Source: Legionella_C dresdenensis (GTDB taxonomy: Bacteria; Pseudomonadota; Gammaproteobacteria; Legionellales; Legionellaceae). Taken from it: a DNA stretch of 64,000 nt. The DNA is taken from contig NZ_JBHSAB010000026.1 in NCBI RefSeq assembly GCF_042649825.1, positions 1 through 64,000 on the forward strand, in the 5' to 3' direction. The notes under the pieces were generated by a model. That model did not search any database and was not told the origin of the DNA. It was given only the letters and a program-made list of their open reading frames with translations. Shown here piece by piece: positions 9,096 through 17,753 of this stretch. A program made the translations under genes and the position numbers. Positions within the stretch are counted from its first letter, which is position 1. Each line of letters opens with the position of its first letter.

Positions 9096-9395
9096 ATGAA
9101 AAAAATATTGCTTGCGTTAGCAATAGCTGCTGCTTTTCTTTCCTATCCTCTTGGCGCAACCACAACGGTACTCATTGAAGATAGCATTACGCCGATTAAT
9201 CTGAATACGGTAAATGCCAAAGTTCTGTCTAAATCATTTCGCGGAATTGGAGTTAAGCGTGCCGCGGCAATTATCAAATACCGTGATAGCCATGGCCGCT
9301 TTAAAACGATTGATGAACTGGGGCTGGTACCGGGAATTAGCAAGAATTTTGTCAGAATTCATTACGAAGAATTAAAAAAAGCATTCGTGCTGTAG
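9096..9395 (+). CDS. Secreted ComEA-like helix-hairpin-helix protein
   Basis: 99 residues from the preferred start. GGAG at 9086-9089 is six bases before the ATG at 9096, whereas the ATG at 9084 overlaps that site. Signal peptide: MKKILLALAIAAAFLSYPLGA. Mature part: INLNTVNAKVLSKSFRGIG followed by KRAAAIIKYRDSHGRFKTID and ELGLVPGISKNFV, the double helix-hairpin-helix fold of ComEA and related periplasmic DNA-binding proteins. ComEA binds incoming double-stranded DNA during natural transformation; in Legionellales such short versions are common. No other competence gene is adjacent. It stands alone between repeat clusters. Confidence 0.88.
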   Translation: MKKILLALAIAAAFLSYPLGATTTVLIEDSITPINLNTVNAKVLSKSFRGIGVKRAAAIIKYRDSHGRFKTIDELGLVPGISKNFVRIHYEELKKAFVL

Positions 9396-9421
9396 GTCAC
9401 TGCCAATAAGTGAGGGATTGT

Positions 9422-9513
9422 GTCATTCCCGCGAAGGCGGGAAGCTATTTCTCAAGTTGACTCTTTACCTTGTTTGTTGGATGGATCCCCGCCTTCGCGG
9501 GGATGACAAATTT
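9422..9513. repeat. 92-bp REP-like element (GTCATTCCCGCGAAGGCGGGAA..GGGGATGAC)
   Basis: Two inverted halves, GTCATTCCCGCGAAGGCGGG and CCCCGCCTTCGCGGGGATGA, flank a ~45-base spacer containing TTGACTCTTTACCTTGTTT. A near-identical full copy lies at 57973-58061 and a half copy at 28079-28110. The rest of 9396-9710 contains no gene; an AT-rich stretch before mreB probably holds its promoter, but I see no convincing -35/-10 pair. Confidence 0.88.
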
Positions 9514-9710
9514 ACCTGCTTAATGGTAGTGTGCTGTAGGTTGAGTCGGTTCGATCTAACCTGCAAATCATATTCCTGTCAAAAGGTACATTATAAATGC
9601 AATTTGCAACCGAATACTAACCACAAAAAAAACTTTACAAAAGATCAGTCGATTTTTATCCAAATATAGGATAAAGTACTCGCCAAAAAAAGAACGAGGT
9701 ATTATTGCTC

Positions 9711-10748
9711 ATGCTCAGGAAATTAAGGGGAGTTTTCTCCAACGATTTATCAATTGATTTGGGAACGGCCAACACATTGATTTATGTCAGAGATAGAGGG
9801 ATTGTCTTGAACGAACCTTCTGTAGTTGCACTAAGGAACGAGTCAGGGCAAAAGCGTGTTGCTGCGGTTGGGCTTGAGGCAAAACGCATGCTGGGAAGAA
9901 CGCCTGGCAATATTAATGCCATCCGTCCAATGAAAGACGGCGTGATTGCAGACTTTTTCGTTACTGAAAAAATGCTCCAGCATTTTATTCATAAAGTGCA
10001 TGAAAATAAATTCCTGCGTCCAAGTCCGCGGGTATTGGTTTGTGTACCATGCGGTTCAACCCAGGTTGAGCGAAGGGCGATTCGTGAATCTGCCATGGGT
10101 GCCGGGGCGCGTGAAGTATTCCTGATTGAAGAGCCTATGGCTGCTGCGCTGGGTTCTGGTATGCCAGTTGAAGAAGCCAGCGGCTCAATGGTTGTGGACA
10201 TCGGCGGCGGCACTACTGAAGTTGCGATTATTTCCCTGAGTGGAATTGTTTACCACCAGTCAGTACGTATTGGCGGCGACAAGTTTGATGATGCAATCGT
10301 TTCTTATGTTCGCCGTAACTATGGCACGTTGATTGGTGAAACAACGGCGGAACGTATCAAACATGAAATTGGTTCTGCGTTCCCAAGCCGGGATCTGTTC
10401 GAAATTGAAGTTCGCGGACGAAATCTTGCAGAAGGTGTGCCGCGTAGCTTTACATTGACCAGCGCTGAAATTCTCGAAGCATTACAAGAGCCGCTTTCTG
10501 GTATTGTTGGCGCGGTAAGAGCCGCATTGGAGCTTGCTCCGCCTGAGCTCGCCGCTGATATTGCCGAGCGCGGAATGGTGCTGACTGGTGGTGGTGCGTT
10601 ACTGAAAAATATGGATACGCTTTTAATGGAAGAAACAGGACTTCCTGTTCTTGTCGCAGAAGATCCACTCACTTGCGTAGCTCGTGGTGGCGGTAAGGCT
10701 CTCGAAACCATGGACTTGCGCGGTGGTGATTTCCTCTCAACAGAATAA
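9711..10748 (+). CDS. mreB: Rod-shape-determining actin homologue MreB
   Basis: Actin-like ATPase that forms membrane-associated filaments guiding lateral cell-wall synthesis. Motifs: LSIDLGTANTLIYV (phosphate 1), PCGSTQVERRAIRESAMGAG, IEEPMAAALGSGMPVEE, VVDIGGGTTEVAIISL (phosphate 2), GGDKFDDAI and VLTGGGALLKNMD (adenosine motif). An in-frame TTG at 9705 would add two residues; the ATG at 9711 gives MLRKLRGVFSNDLSIDLG, matching homologues, and 345 residues, the usual length. GAGG at 9696-9699 could serve either start. First gene of mreBCD. Confidence 0.97.
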   Translation: MLRKLRGVFSNDLSIDLGTANTLIYVRDRGIVLNEPSVVALRNESGQKRVAAVGLEAKRMLGRTPGNINAIRPMKDGVIADFFVTEKMLQHFIHKVHENKFLRPSPRVLVCVPCGSTQVERRAIRESAMGAGAREVFLIEEPMAAALGSGMPVEEASGSMVVDIGGGTTEVAIISLSGIVYHQSVRIGGDKFDDAIVSYVRRNYGTLIGETTAERIKHEIGSAFPSRDLFEIEVRGRNLAEGVPRSFTLTSAEILEALQEPLSGIVGAVRAALELAPPELAADIAERGMVLTGGGALLKNMDTLLMEETGLPVLVAEDPLTCVARGGGKALETMDLRGGDFLSTE

Positions 10749-11634
10749 TTCCAGAAGCAGGCTTTTTACCAGAGGCAGACAGCGGCCAGTTAGCTTTGTG
10801 TTTGCCTCGGTGCTTGCTATCGCCCTCATGTTTTTCGATTACCACTACAAATACCTGGATAGTGTTCGTAGCGGATTTTCTTTTATTGTTTCTCCCCTGC
10901 AGTATGCAGTTGATTACCCGGTGCGGGTTATCGGCTGGTTTCAGTCCCTGGTCAAAGCGAAAACCGAGTTAATTAACGAAAATATGCAGTTGCGCTACCA
11001 ACAGACAATGCTGGAAGCTGAACTTCAACGTTTAATGGTCATTAAGCAGGAAAATTCCCAGTTGCGTGAATTGCTGTTAACCTCATCCAAAGCAAAAATG
11101 AAAGGAATGGCTGCCCAGATCCTGGCTGTTGACACCACCTTGTCGCGTCAGTTGCTGGTAATAAACAAAGGCAAGCGGGATGGCGCCTATACCGGACAGC
11201 CCGTACTTGATGCCAAGGGAGTGATGGGGCAGATCATTGACGTTGGTTATATGACCAGTACCGTTTTACTGATTACCGATTCCAAAAGTGCAGTTCCTGT
11301 CCGTAATAACCGTACCGGTGAACGGGCCATTCTGGTTGGTTTAAACAATATAAGCCAGTTATCGCTGGTGAATCTGCCGCGTACCTCCAATATTGAAAAA
11401 GGCGATTTGCTGGTAACCTCGGGGCTGGGCAGGCTTTATCCTGAAGGTTACCCGGTAGGGCAGGTAATTAACGTGAGCAGTGTACCTGGCGAAGCATTTA
11501 TCAAAGTTGATGTCAGCCCGATTGCCTTATTAAACCGTAATCGGTTAGTGCTATTAATCTGGCCAGGCAAAGAGCAGGCGGCGCTTACAGCCCAGATTAA
11601 CGAGCGCATGAATGCTGCTGGAGCGATGTCATGA
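10723..11634 (+). CDS. mreC: Rod-shape-determining protein MreC
   Basis: Bitopic protein linking MreB to the periplasmic wall-synthesis machinery. One transmembrane helix (FVFASVLAIALMFFDYHY), then a coiled coil (KTELINENMQLRYQQTMLEA) and the beta-rich MreC domain with KGVMGQIIDVGYMTSTVLL and SGLGRLYPEGYPVGQV. No ATG lies near the N terminus: the frame offers GTG at 10684, 10723 and 10726. I chose 10723, which gives 303 residues and overlaps the end of mreB by 26 bases; the Shine-Dalgarno is weak whichever start is used. It overlaps mreD by ATGA. Confidence 0.93.
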   Translation: MVISSQQNNSRSRLFTRGRQRPVSFVFASVLAIALMFFDYHYKYLDSVRSGFSFIVSPLQYAVDYPVRVIGWFQSLVKAKTELINENMQLRYQQTMLEAELQRLMVIKQENSQLRELLLTSSKAKMKGMAAQILAVDTTLSRQLLVINKGKRDGAYTGQPVLDAKGVMGQIIDVGYMTSTVLLITDSKSAVPVRNNRTGERAILVGLNNISQLSLVNLPRTSNIEKGDLLVTSGLGRLYPEGYPVGQVINVSSVPGEAFIKVDVSPIALLNRNRLVLLIWPGKEQAALTAQINERMNAAGAMS

Positions 11635-12113
11635 ATTCTTTAAGTATTCGTCTTTTAATTAGCTTACTGCTCGCTCTGGCATTGACGATTTTACCTATGC
11701 CGGAAATATTGGTCATGATTAGGCCAGCGTGGGTTTTATTAACCGTACTTTATATCCAATATTACCTTCCTGAGCGGTTTAATATTGCAATTTTGTTCGT
11801 TCTTGGGTTGGTGATGGATGTTTTATTGGCCACGGTTATGGGCGAGCATGCCTTTGCTTTATCGATAGCGAGCTGGTTGGCGAGCAGTAAGGCGCGGCGT
11901 TTCCGCTTGTTTTCTATTAGCCAGCAAATGGGGTTGATTGGGGTTTTCTGCTTCCTTTACCAGGTAATTATCCTGACTATCGATGGATTTCTTGGCTTTC
12001 ATGCCAGTTTTTTCAGTGCGATCGGCTGTGCGTTAAGCAGCGTCATGTTATGGCCCTGGATTCGCTTAATCGCTGAAGATTTGATATTGCCTCAGGCTTA
12101 TTATCAAAAATAA
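11631..12113 (+). CDS. mreD: Rod-shape-determining protein MreD
   Basis: 160 residues with five or six transmembrane helices. Typical features: PEILVMIRPAWVLLTVLYIQYYLPERFNI and LGLVMDVLLATVMGEHAFALSIASWLA, in which the GLVxDxxxxxxxGxHA pattern is the MreD hallmark. It starts within the mreC stop codon (ATGA) and completes the mreBCD operon. The downstream convergent gene begins only six bases after the stop, leaving no room for a separate intrinsic terminator. Confidence 0.94.
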   Translation: MNSLSIRLLISLLLALALTILPMPEILVMIRPAWVLLTVLYIQYYLPERFNIAILFVLGLVMDVLLATVMGEHAFALSIASWLASSKARRFRLFSISQQMGLIGVFCFLYQVIILTIDGFLGFHASFFSAIGCALSSVMLWPWIRLIAEDLILPQAYYQK

Positions 12114-12119
12114 ACTGAT

Positions 12120-12566
12120 TTACTTCAATATGGCAATATCAACCCGCAAAGGTTCATCTTCATTGACCACAAGATTTATTGTCCTGATTTCTTCAATTTC
12201 CGGATTATGTTTAATCGGATGAAATTCAAATACTATTTGGGGTAATGACAATTTGGATGGGCCGGGAAGCGTCGTTTTTAAATTGCCGCCTGTCATGTTG
12301 GTTATTTCGCTCATGGTATCGGCAATATCCTGGCGGCTAACTTCATTGATATCGATCGAAAAAATTTGTGCCGATACTTTCGAAACGGTTTGCTGGCTAC
12401 AGTATAGATGAATAATACAGCTCCAGTCACCACTAATTGCGATTGCACCAGTTAACGATAACTTGCTTTCATCAGCGCCCAGTTTGGCAGTCTTAATAGG
12501 CATCGAAAACATGGTATCCCAGAGATTAGTGACGATTTCGGTAATTTGCCCGTTTAATCTATCCAT
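12120..12566 (-). CDS. CheX-like chemotaxis phosphatase domain protein (first copy)
   Basis: 148 residues. The C-terminal half carries DIADTMSEITNMTGGNLKTT, in which the E-x-x-N pair (SEITN) corresponds to the catalytic motif of CheX/CheC/FliY-type CheY-P phosphatases, followed by the GGN turn typical of CheX. The flanking beta-strand pattern also fits CheX. It faces away from cheA with a ~150-base shared intergenic region and converges with mreD. The protein is predicted cytoplasmic. Because no cheZ is present in the cluster, this and the second CheX-like gene are the obvious candidates for terminating the CheY signal. Assignment to the superfamily is good; enzymatic activity is inferred. 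Confidence 0.82.
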   Translation of the reverse strand: MDRLNGQITEIVTNLWDTMFSMPIKTAKLGADESKLSLTGAIAISGDWSCIIHLYCSQQTVSKVSAQIFSIDINEVSRQDIADTMSEITNMTGGNLKTTLPGPSKLSLPQIVFEFHPIKHNPEIEEIRTINLVVNEDEPLRVDIAILK

Positions 12567-12638
12567 TGTGTGTTCCCTTTTACACTAAAGAATAAACCTT
12601 CTGTTGCAGTATAGTAATTTTTGACTATTACTTCCAGT

Positions 12639-12669
12639 TTGCACAATTTTTCTTTTTATCGTCTATATT
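12639..12669 (+). promoter_or_regulatory. Candidate sigma-70 promoter of the che operon
   Basis: TTGCAC at 12639-12644 is followed after 17 bases by TCTATA (12662-12667), overlapping TATATT (12664-12669). It lies 46 bases before the cheA ATG in a very AT-rich divergent region. No sigma-28-type box was seen. Inference from consensus only. Confidence 0.35.
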
Positions 12670-12715
12670 TGGTAAATAGAGACTGCGTGAAAAAACAACC
12701 TGCAATGGAATAATA

Positions 12716-15103
12716 ATGAACGAAGAAATTGATGGTTATGATGAAATTGTCAAAGAATTTTTAGCAGAATGCACAGAGCACCTGGATACTTTAGACAATG
12801 GTTTTGTCGTTATTGAACAAAACTCTTCTGACAGAAAAACATTGGCAGAAATTTTTCGCTCTATCCACACCATTAAGGGTGGCGCCGGAATGTTGGCTTT
12901 TCAAAAATTGGAAAAAGTCACCCATGCTGCGGAAAGTTTATTGTCATTACTTCGTGACGGCAAACTGGAGTTAAATTCTCAAATCATAACAACCTTGTTA
13001 CGCTCAGTGGACGTGGTGAGAGAAATGCTTAATATTATTTCTGTCACAAGTTTTGATGGTGATGATGAACATGAGGAGTTGATTGCGGATTTGTTGCGAT
13101 TGCAGACACCGCAACCAGCGGAACAACCGAAACAGTCCAAATCGCGAAAATCGAAGCAATCCAGGCAGCCGCAAAAACCTGAACAATCGACTATTCCGGC
13201 TCAAAATATCCATGTTGAATCGATTGAGGACGAGACGGCAAGCGAGGCTGAACAGGAACCTGAGATCCAGTTAAGCTATGGGGCTGAGCCTGAAAACAAG
13301 GATTTTATTGAGACTCAGTCTACTGAAACACACGAGGAGTATCCTAAAATGGACATCCCTTCTCTGTCAGTTAATAGCGGTGCCGAAAGCGAACAATCTT
13401 CTGATATGAAAAACACGGCAGTAATAGATGCCACTATACGAATAAATGTTGATTTACTCGATAAGTTGATGAATTTGGTTGGCGAACTTGTTTTATCACG
13501 CAATCAGATTCTGCAGTTTATTTCGGCAATATCCGATTCCAGCTTCATTGCAGTATCACAACGCTTGAATTTAATTACCTCAGAGTTACAAGAGGGGGTA
13601 ATGAAAACACGCATGCAGCCTATTGGTAATGTATGGAGTAAATTCACCCGAATTGTAAGAGATCTTGCTACCACTTGTAATAAGCGGGTTAACCTGGTGA
13701 TGTATGGTAAAGAAACCGAGTTGGACAAGACACTGATTGAAGCGATTAAAGATCCGTTAACACACATCGTAAGAAATTCAGTTGATCATGGCATCGAACT
13801 GCCGGAAAAACGCCGTCTCGCCGGAAAACCCGAAGAAGGTACAATTACCTTAAAGGCTTATCATGAAGGCGGGCACGTTAATATTGAAATCCATGATGAT
13901 GGCGGCGGGCTGTCTGCTGAAAAAATTAAAGGAAAAGCGCTTGAAAAGGGGCTTATAAGTGCTGATCAAGCCGCGCGAATGAGTGAACGGGATGCACTAA
14001 ACCTGGTTTTCCTCCCCGGTTTTTCCACTGCTGAAAAAGTGACCAATATTTCTGGCCGCGGCGTAGGTATGGATGTAGTCCGTACTAATATTGAGCGGAT
14101 TAACGGCACAATAGAATTACAAAGCAAATTAGGTTGGTCTACAACGATCAAGATAAAGATTCCATTAACATTGGCGATTATCCCGGCCTTAATAATTACC
14201 TGCCAGGGCAATCGTTATGCCATACCGCAGATTAGCCTGCTGGAACTGGTTCGCCTGGAGCCTGACGAGATTGATAATAATATTCAGTATATTAAAGATG
14301 ATCCAGTGTATAAACTGCGAGGAAAATTATTACCGCTGGTTTATTTAAATAAAGAGCTGGAATTAGCCGGCGGTGTAGTCGGCAGAAATAATGAATCGAT
14401 TAATATTGTTGTTTTACAGGCAGGCGAGACTGAATTTGGTTTAGTTGTCGACAGTATTACTGATACGCAGGAAATTGTCGTTAAACCATTAAGTAAGTTA
14501 TTACGTAATCAGCAGGTATTTGCCGGCGCTACGATTATGGGTGATGGCAAGATCTCATTAATTCTTGATGCCGTGGGCATTGCGCGAAAAGCAGGACTGC
14601 TTTCAACCTCCATGGATGCTAATAAAATTAACAGGAAAAACGAAGATCAGGAAAATAAATTGGAAAAACAAACCCTGCTTCTTTTAAGCGCAGGTACAGC
14701 TAACCCTATGGGTGTTCCGTTAGAAAAAGTGGATCGCATCGAAGAGTTTTCTACGGAGACGATTGAGTTAATCGGGGCTCAGGAAGTTGTGCAATATCGA
14801 GACTCTATTATGCCGCTTGTTCGCCTTAATAAATTTATGAGAGCGAATGGTTCAATGGTTATTGATGACAAAAAAGTGCAGGTAATCGTGCACTCCAATG
14901 GTTCACATAATTATGGGTTAGTTGTTGATCGGGTTTATGACATTGTTGAAGGAGCTTTCCGATTTGATAAGGACATTAGGCGTCCAGGTGTTATAGGGGC
15001 TTCAGTCATTGAGGATAAAATAACAGAAATCCTGGATATTGAAGCAATTATGCGTGATGTATTGCCTGCGTATTACCAACAGTCCGCTAAGGTGCAATCA
15101 TGA
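12716..15103 (+). CDS. cheA: Chemotaxis histidine kinase CheA with two CheW-like domains
   Basis: 795 residues. HPt domain 1-110 with the phospho-acceptor His51 in IFRSIHTIKGGAGML. Then a long Lys/Gln/Ser-rich and acidic linker (about 130-235), where a CheY-binding P2 domain would be expected but is not clearly visible. Dimerisation helices start near 240 (DLLDKLMNLVGELVLSRNQI). The ATPase domain has HIVRNSVDHGIELPEKR (N box), IHDDGGGLS and GRGVGMDVVRTNIE. A CheW-like domain covers about 485-625, and a second, more divergent one about 655-785 (VDRIEEFSTETIELIG, GLVVDRVYDIVEGAF). Most CheA proteins have a single CheW-like domain. Overlaps cheW by four bases; first gene of the operon. Confidence 0.96.
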   Translation: MNEEIDGYDEIVKEFLAECTEHLDTLDNGFVVIEQNSSDRKTLAEIFRSIHTIKGGAGMLAFQKLEKVTHAAESLLSLLRDGKLELNSQIITTLLRSVDVVREMLNIISVTSFDGDDEHEELIADLLRLQTPQPAEQPKQSKSRKSKQSRQPQKPEQSTIPAQNIHVESIEDETASEAEQEPEIQLSYGAEPENKDFIETQSTETHEEYPKMDIPSLSVNSGAESEQSSDMKNTAVIDATIRINVDLLDKLMNLVGELVLSRNQILQFISAISDSSFIAVSQRLNLITSELQEGVMKTRMQPIGNVWSKFTRIVRDLATTCNKRVNLVMYGKETELDKTLIEAIKDPLTHIVRNSVDHGIELPEKRRLAGKPEEGTITLKAYHEGGHVNIEIHDDGGGLSAEKIKGKALEKGLISADQAARMSERDALNLVFLPGFSTAEKVTNISGRGVGMDVVRTNIERINGTIELQSKLGWSTTIKIKIPLTLAIIPALIITCQGNRYAIPQISLLELVRLEPDEIDNNIQYIKDDPVYKLRGKLLPLVYLNKELELAGGVVGRNNESINIVVLQAGETEFGLVVDSITDTQEIVVKPLSKLLRNQQVFAGATIMGDGKISLILDAVGIARKAGLLSTSMDANKINRKNEDQENKLEKQTLLLLSAGTANPMGVPLEKVDRIEEFSTETIELIGAQEVVQYRDSIMPLVRLNKFMRANGSMVIDDKKVQVIVHSNGSHNYGLVVDRVYDIVEGAFRFDKDIRRPGVIGASVIEDKITEILDIEAIMRDVLPAYYQQSAKVQS

Positions 15104-15525
15104 CAGCAGAGAGAAAAATCTGTACTTTCTATGTGCATAACTTTTTCTTTGGTATTGATGTATTTAAAATTCAAGAGGTTATCCGCTTTCAGGAAATGAC
15201 GCATGTTCCCCTGGCAAGCGATGTTATCAGCGGCTTAATTAATATGAGAGGCCAGATTGTTACTGCAATAGATATGCGTAAACGCCTTGATTTTCCTCCT
15301 GCCGAAGAAAAACCGACAAATATTATCGTTCGTACTGATGATTCACTAATTAGTCTGCTAGTTGATGGCATTGGCGATGTTATTGATATTCCCGAGGATA
15401 AATTTGAATCGCCGCCGGAAAATGTAAAAAGCAGTTTTCAGCAATTTTTAAAAGAAGTATGTCAGTTAGATAAGCAGCTATTGTTAATACTGGATATTGA
15501 ACAATTATTAAAAATAGCAATGTAG
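15100..15525 (+). CDS. cheW: Chemotaxis coupling protein CheW
   Basis: Adaptor that links CheA to the receptor array. 141 residues, a single CheW domain: FYVHNFFFGIDVFKIQEVIR, HVPLASDVISGLINMRGQIV and ITAIDMRKRL-like strand, SLLVDGIGDVIDI, and a closing LLLILDIEQLL. The I-N-M-R-G motif is diagnostic. Start overlaps the cheA stop (ATGA), and the receptor gene follows after 33 bases. Confidence 0.96.
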   Translation: MTAERKICTFYVHNFFFGIDVFKIQEVIRFQEMTHVPLASDVISGLINMRGQIVTAIDMRKRLDFPPAEEKPTNIIVRTDDSLISLLVDGIGDVIDIPEDKFESPPENVKSSFQQFLKEVCQLDKQLLLILDIEQLLKIAM

Positions 15526-15558
15526 AAGCTGGGCCAGGTAAAAAATAAGGACGGGATC

Positions 15559-17331
15559 ATGAAAAAAGCAATCAATCACGGTGAAAAAGACATTGTTGAT
15601 CAAATCGATGGCACAAATGATTTACAAACAAAATATGAAACCTTGCAGCGAGAGCACAAGGCAGTTATGGATGCCATTAATATGGCGAATATCGTGTCTG
15701 AAGCAAATCCCCGTGGTGTGGTTATTGCCGTTAATGACAAGCTTTGTGAAGTATCTCAATATAGCCGTGAAGAATGTATTGGCAGGCCTCACAATATGTT
15801 CCGTCACCCTGACATGCCGAAAAGCGTATTTAAAGAACTTTGGAATACTATCGGTTCCGGAAAAATATTTAATGGAAAAATCAAAAACAAACGAAAAGAC
15901 GGCACCCCTTATTATGTCGATGCTTTGATTACACCTGTATTTGATGAAAATGGAAAAATTGCCAAGTACATCGGTATTAGAACCGACACAACCGATATAC
16001 AAATGGATTTGGCACGTTATAAAGCTATTTATGATGCGGTAAATTATGCTTCGGCCTTGATTGAGTTCGATCTGCAGGGGCATATCCTGGATGCCAATCA
16101 GAATTTTCTCGATGTGATGGGCTACAGTTTGAGTGAAATTAAAGGCAAGCATCATTCAATGTTTATCGATCCAGATGAAGCCAAATCGGAAAAATATCGC
16201 CAATTCTGGGAAGATCTGCGGGCTGGCGTGACCGTTCGTGATGTCTTTAAACGGATAGGCAAAGGCGGCAAGACTGTTTGGATACGGGCATCTTATGGAC
16301 CGCAAAAAGATGATAGCGGGCACGTAATCGGTGTTATAAAACTGGCGACTGATGTCACTGAGGAAAAAAACCGTGAACTCGATTTAATGCGTAAAGTAAA
16401 TATGATTCTGGAAGTGATGAGCGCAGCAGAGAAAGGGGATTTGCGCAAAGAAATAGAAGTGAGCGGCAATGAGCCTGTCGATCTCGTTTGTGCCTCTATC
16501 AAGCAGTTTTTAGCTACTCTTCGTGAAAATATTGCACACATCACTAAAAGCACCCAAGCGTTAATGTCTTCCTCAGAAGAGCTAACTGCTATCGGACAGC
16601 AAATGGCGGGCACCGCGGAAGAAACGTCCGCACAATCAAATATTGTCTCTTCGTCTGCGGAGCAAGTCAGTAGAAATATCCAGACAGTTGCGTCCAGTGC
16701 AGAAGAATTGAACGCCAGTATTCGGGAAATTGCTAAAAATACTTCTGATGCAGCCAATGTTGCGACGCAGGCAGTTTCATTAACTGATGAAGCAACGCTT
16801 ACTATGTCCAAGTTGGGCGAAAGCAGCGCCCAGATTGGCAATGTGGTTAAGGTCATTACTTCTATCGCTCAACAAACCAACCTGCTGGCATTAAATGCGA
16901 CAATCGAAGCGGCACGGGCAGGTGAAGCGGGTAAAGGATTTGCGGTAGTCGCCAATGAGGTAAAAGAATTAGCCAAAGAGACAGCTAAAGCTACGGAAGA
17001 TATTAGCCACCGTATTGAAGCAATTCAAAGCGATACTGTTGCTTCGGTCGAGGTGATTACCAAGGTAAATAATATCATCCGGGAAATTAACGAAACCCAG
17101 AACACTATTGCTTCTGCAGTAGAGGAGCAAAGTGCGACAACCAGTGAAATTGGACGAAGCGTCTCTGAGGCGGCAGTTGGCGGCGCTGAAATTTCTGAAA
17201 ATATTTTGGGGGTAGCGCAAGCCGCCAAAGACACTGCGCAAGGCGCAAGCAGTAACCAGATCGCGGCAGAGGAATTAGCACGGATGGCATCAGAATTGCA
17301 ACGCATTGTTTCGCAATTTATTTATGAATAA
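15559..17331 (+). CDS. Soluble chemoreceptor with two PAS domains (Aer/BdlA-like)
   Basis: 590 residues, without transmembrane helix or signal peptide, so a cytoplasmic methyl-accepting protein. PAS 1 (about 35-155) includes NDKLCEVSQYSREECIGRPH and RHPDMPKSVFKELW; PAS 2 (about 155-275) includes LDANQNFLDVMGYSLSEIKG and HHSMFIDPDEAKSE. A short HAMP-like connector lies near 285-320. The signalling hairpin tip IAQQTNLLALNATIEAARAG is near 435-455, followed by KGFAVVANEVKELAKE. The PAS N termini resemble Aer and BdlA, which sense redox state or oxygen through FAD or haem; which cofactor binds here cannot be seen. There is no C-terminal CheR-tethering pentapeptide. It is the only receptor in the cluster, so this pathway probably reads an internal metabolic cue. 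Confidence 0.93.
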   Translation: MKKAINHGEKDIVDQIDGTNDLQTKYETLQREHKAVMDAINMANIVSEANPRGVVIAVNDKLCEVSQYSREECIGRPHNMFRHPDMPKSVFKELWNTIGSGKIFNGKIKNKRKDGTPYYVDALITPVFDENGKIAKYIGIRTDTTDIQMDLARYKAIYDAVNYASALIEFDLQGHILDANQNFLDVMGYSLSEIKGKHHSMFIDPDEAKSEKYRQFWEDLRAGVTVRDVFKRIGKGGKTVWIRASYGPQKDDSGHVIGVIKLATDVTEEKNRELDLMRKVNMILEVMSAAEKGDLRKEIEVSGNEPVDLVCASIKQFLATLRENIAHITKSTQALMSSSEELTAIGQQMAGTAEETSAQSNIVSSSAEQVSRNIQTVASSAEELNASIREIAKNTSDAANVATQAVSLTDEATLTMSKLGESSAQIGNVVKVITSIAQQTNLLALNATIEAARAGEAGKGFAVVANEVKELAKETAKATEDISHRIEAIQSDTVASVEVITKVNNIIREINETQNTIASAVEEQSATTSEIGRSVSEAAVGGAEISENILGVAQAAKDTAQGASSNQIAAEELARMASELQRIVSQFIYE

Positions 17332-17352
17332 TCTGATTTATAAGGGAGTTAT

Positions 17353-17724
17353 ATGATGAAAAGAGTAATCCTGATTGACGACTCAAAAACTGCCAGAGCA
17401 ATGCTCAAGCGCATTTTTGTCGAGTTGGGAGATTGGGAGATCATGGAGGCATCTAATGGACTGGAGGCTCTGGAGCAACTGGCCAGGGTGCCTTCGATAG
17501 ATTTGGCGTGCGTGGACTGGAATATGCCAGTGATGAATGGCCTTGAGTTCATTACAGAGGCTAAAAAGAAAATGAAAGGGGTCTGGATGATGATGGTTAC
17601 CTCTGAAACTGAAATGAATAATATGTATAAGGCAATGGTTGCTGGCGCTAATGAATATGTTATGAAGCCTTTTACTAAAGAAGTGATCCTGGCGAAACTT
17701 GATATGATGGGATTGGCAACATAA
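17353..17724 (+). CDS. cheY: CheY-type response regulator (single receiver domain), copy 1
   Basis: 123 residues. VILIDDSKTARAML gives the acidic pair, CVDWNMPVMNGLEF the phospho-acceptor Asp (about residue 56), MVTSET the switch Thr/Ser and EYVMKPFTKE the Lys. No output domain, so it acts by protein contact. GGGAG a few bases before the start and its place between receptor and cheB make it the primary target of CheA. ATG ATG leaves a one-codon ambiguity of start. Confidence 0.93.
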   Translation: MMKRVILIDDSKTARAMLKRIFVELGDWEIMEASNGLEALEQLARVPSIDLACVDWNMPVMNGLEFITEAKKKMKGVWMMMVTSETEMNNMYKAMVAGANEYVMKPFTKEVILAKLDMMGLAT

Positions 17725-17753
17725 TCATATAATCTGTTTAAGGATTAAATAGA

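Noticed and set aside
9418..9669. Open frame of 83 codons starting with a CHSREGGK stretch
   Set aside because: It is a translation of the REP-like element; the peptide is an artefact common to such repeats.
12600..12715. Sigma-28 (flagellar) promoter before cheA
   Set aside because: No TAAA-N15-GCCGATAA-like sequence was found; only a weak sigma-70 candidate.
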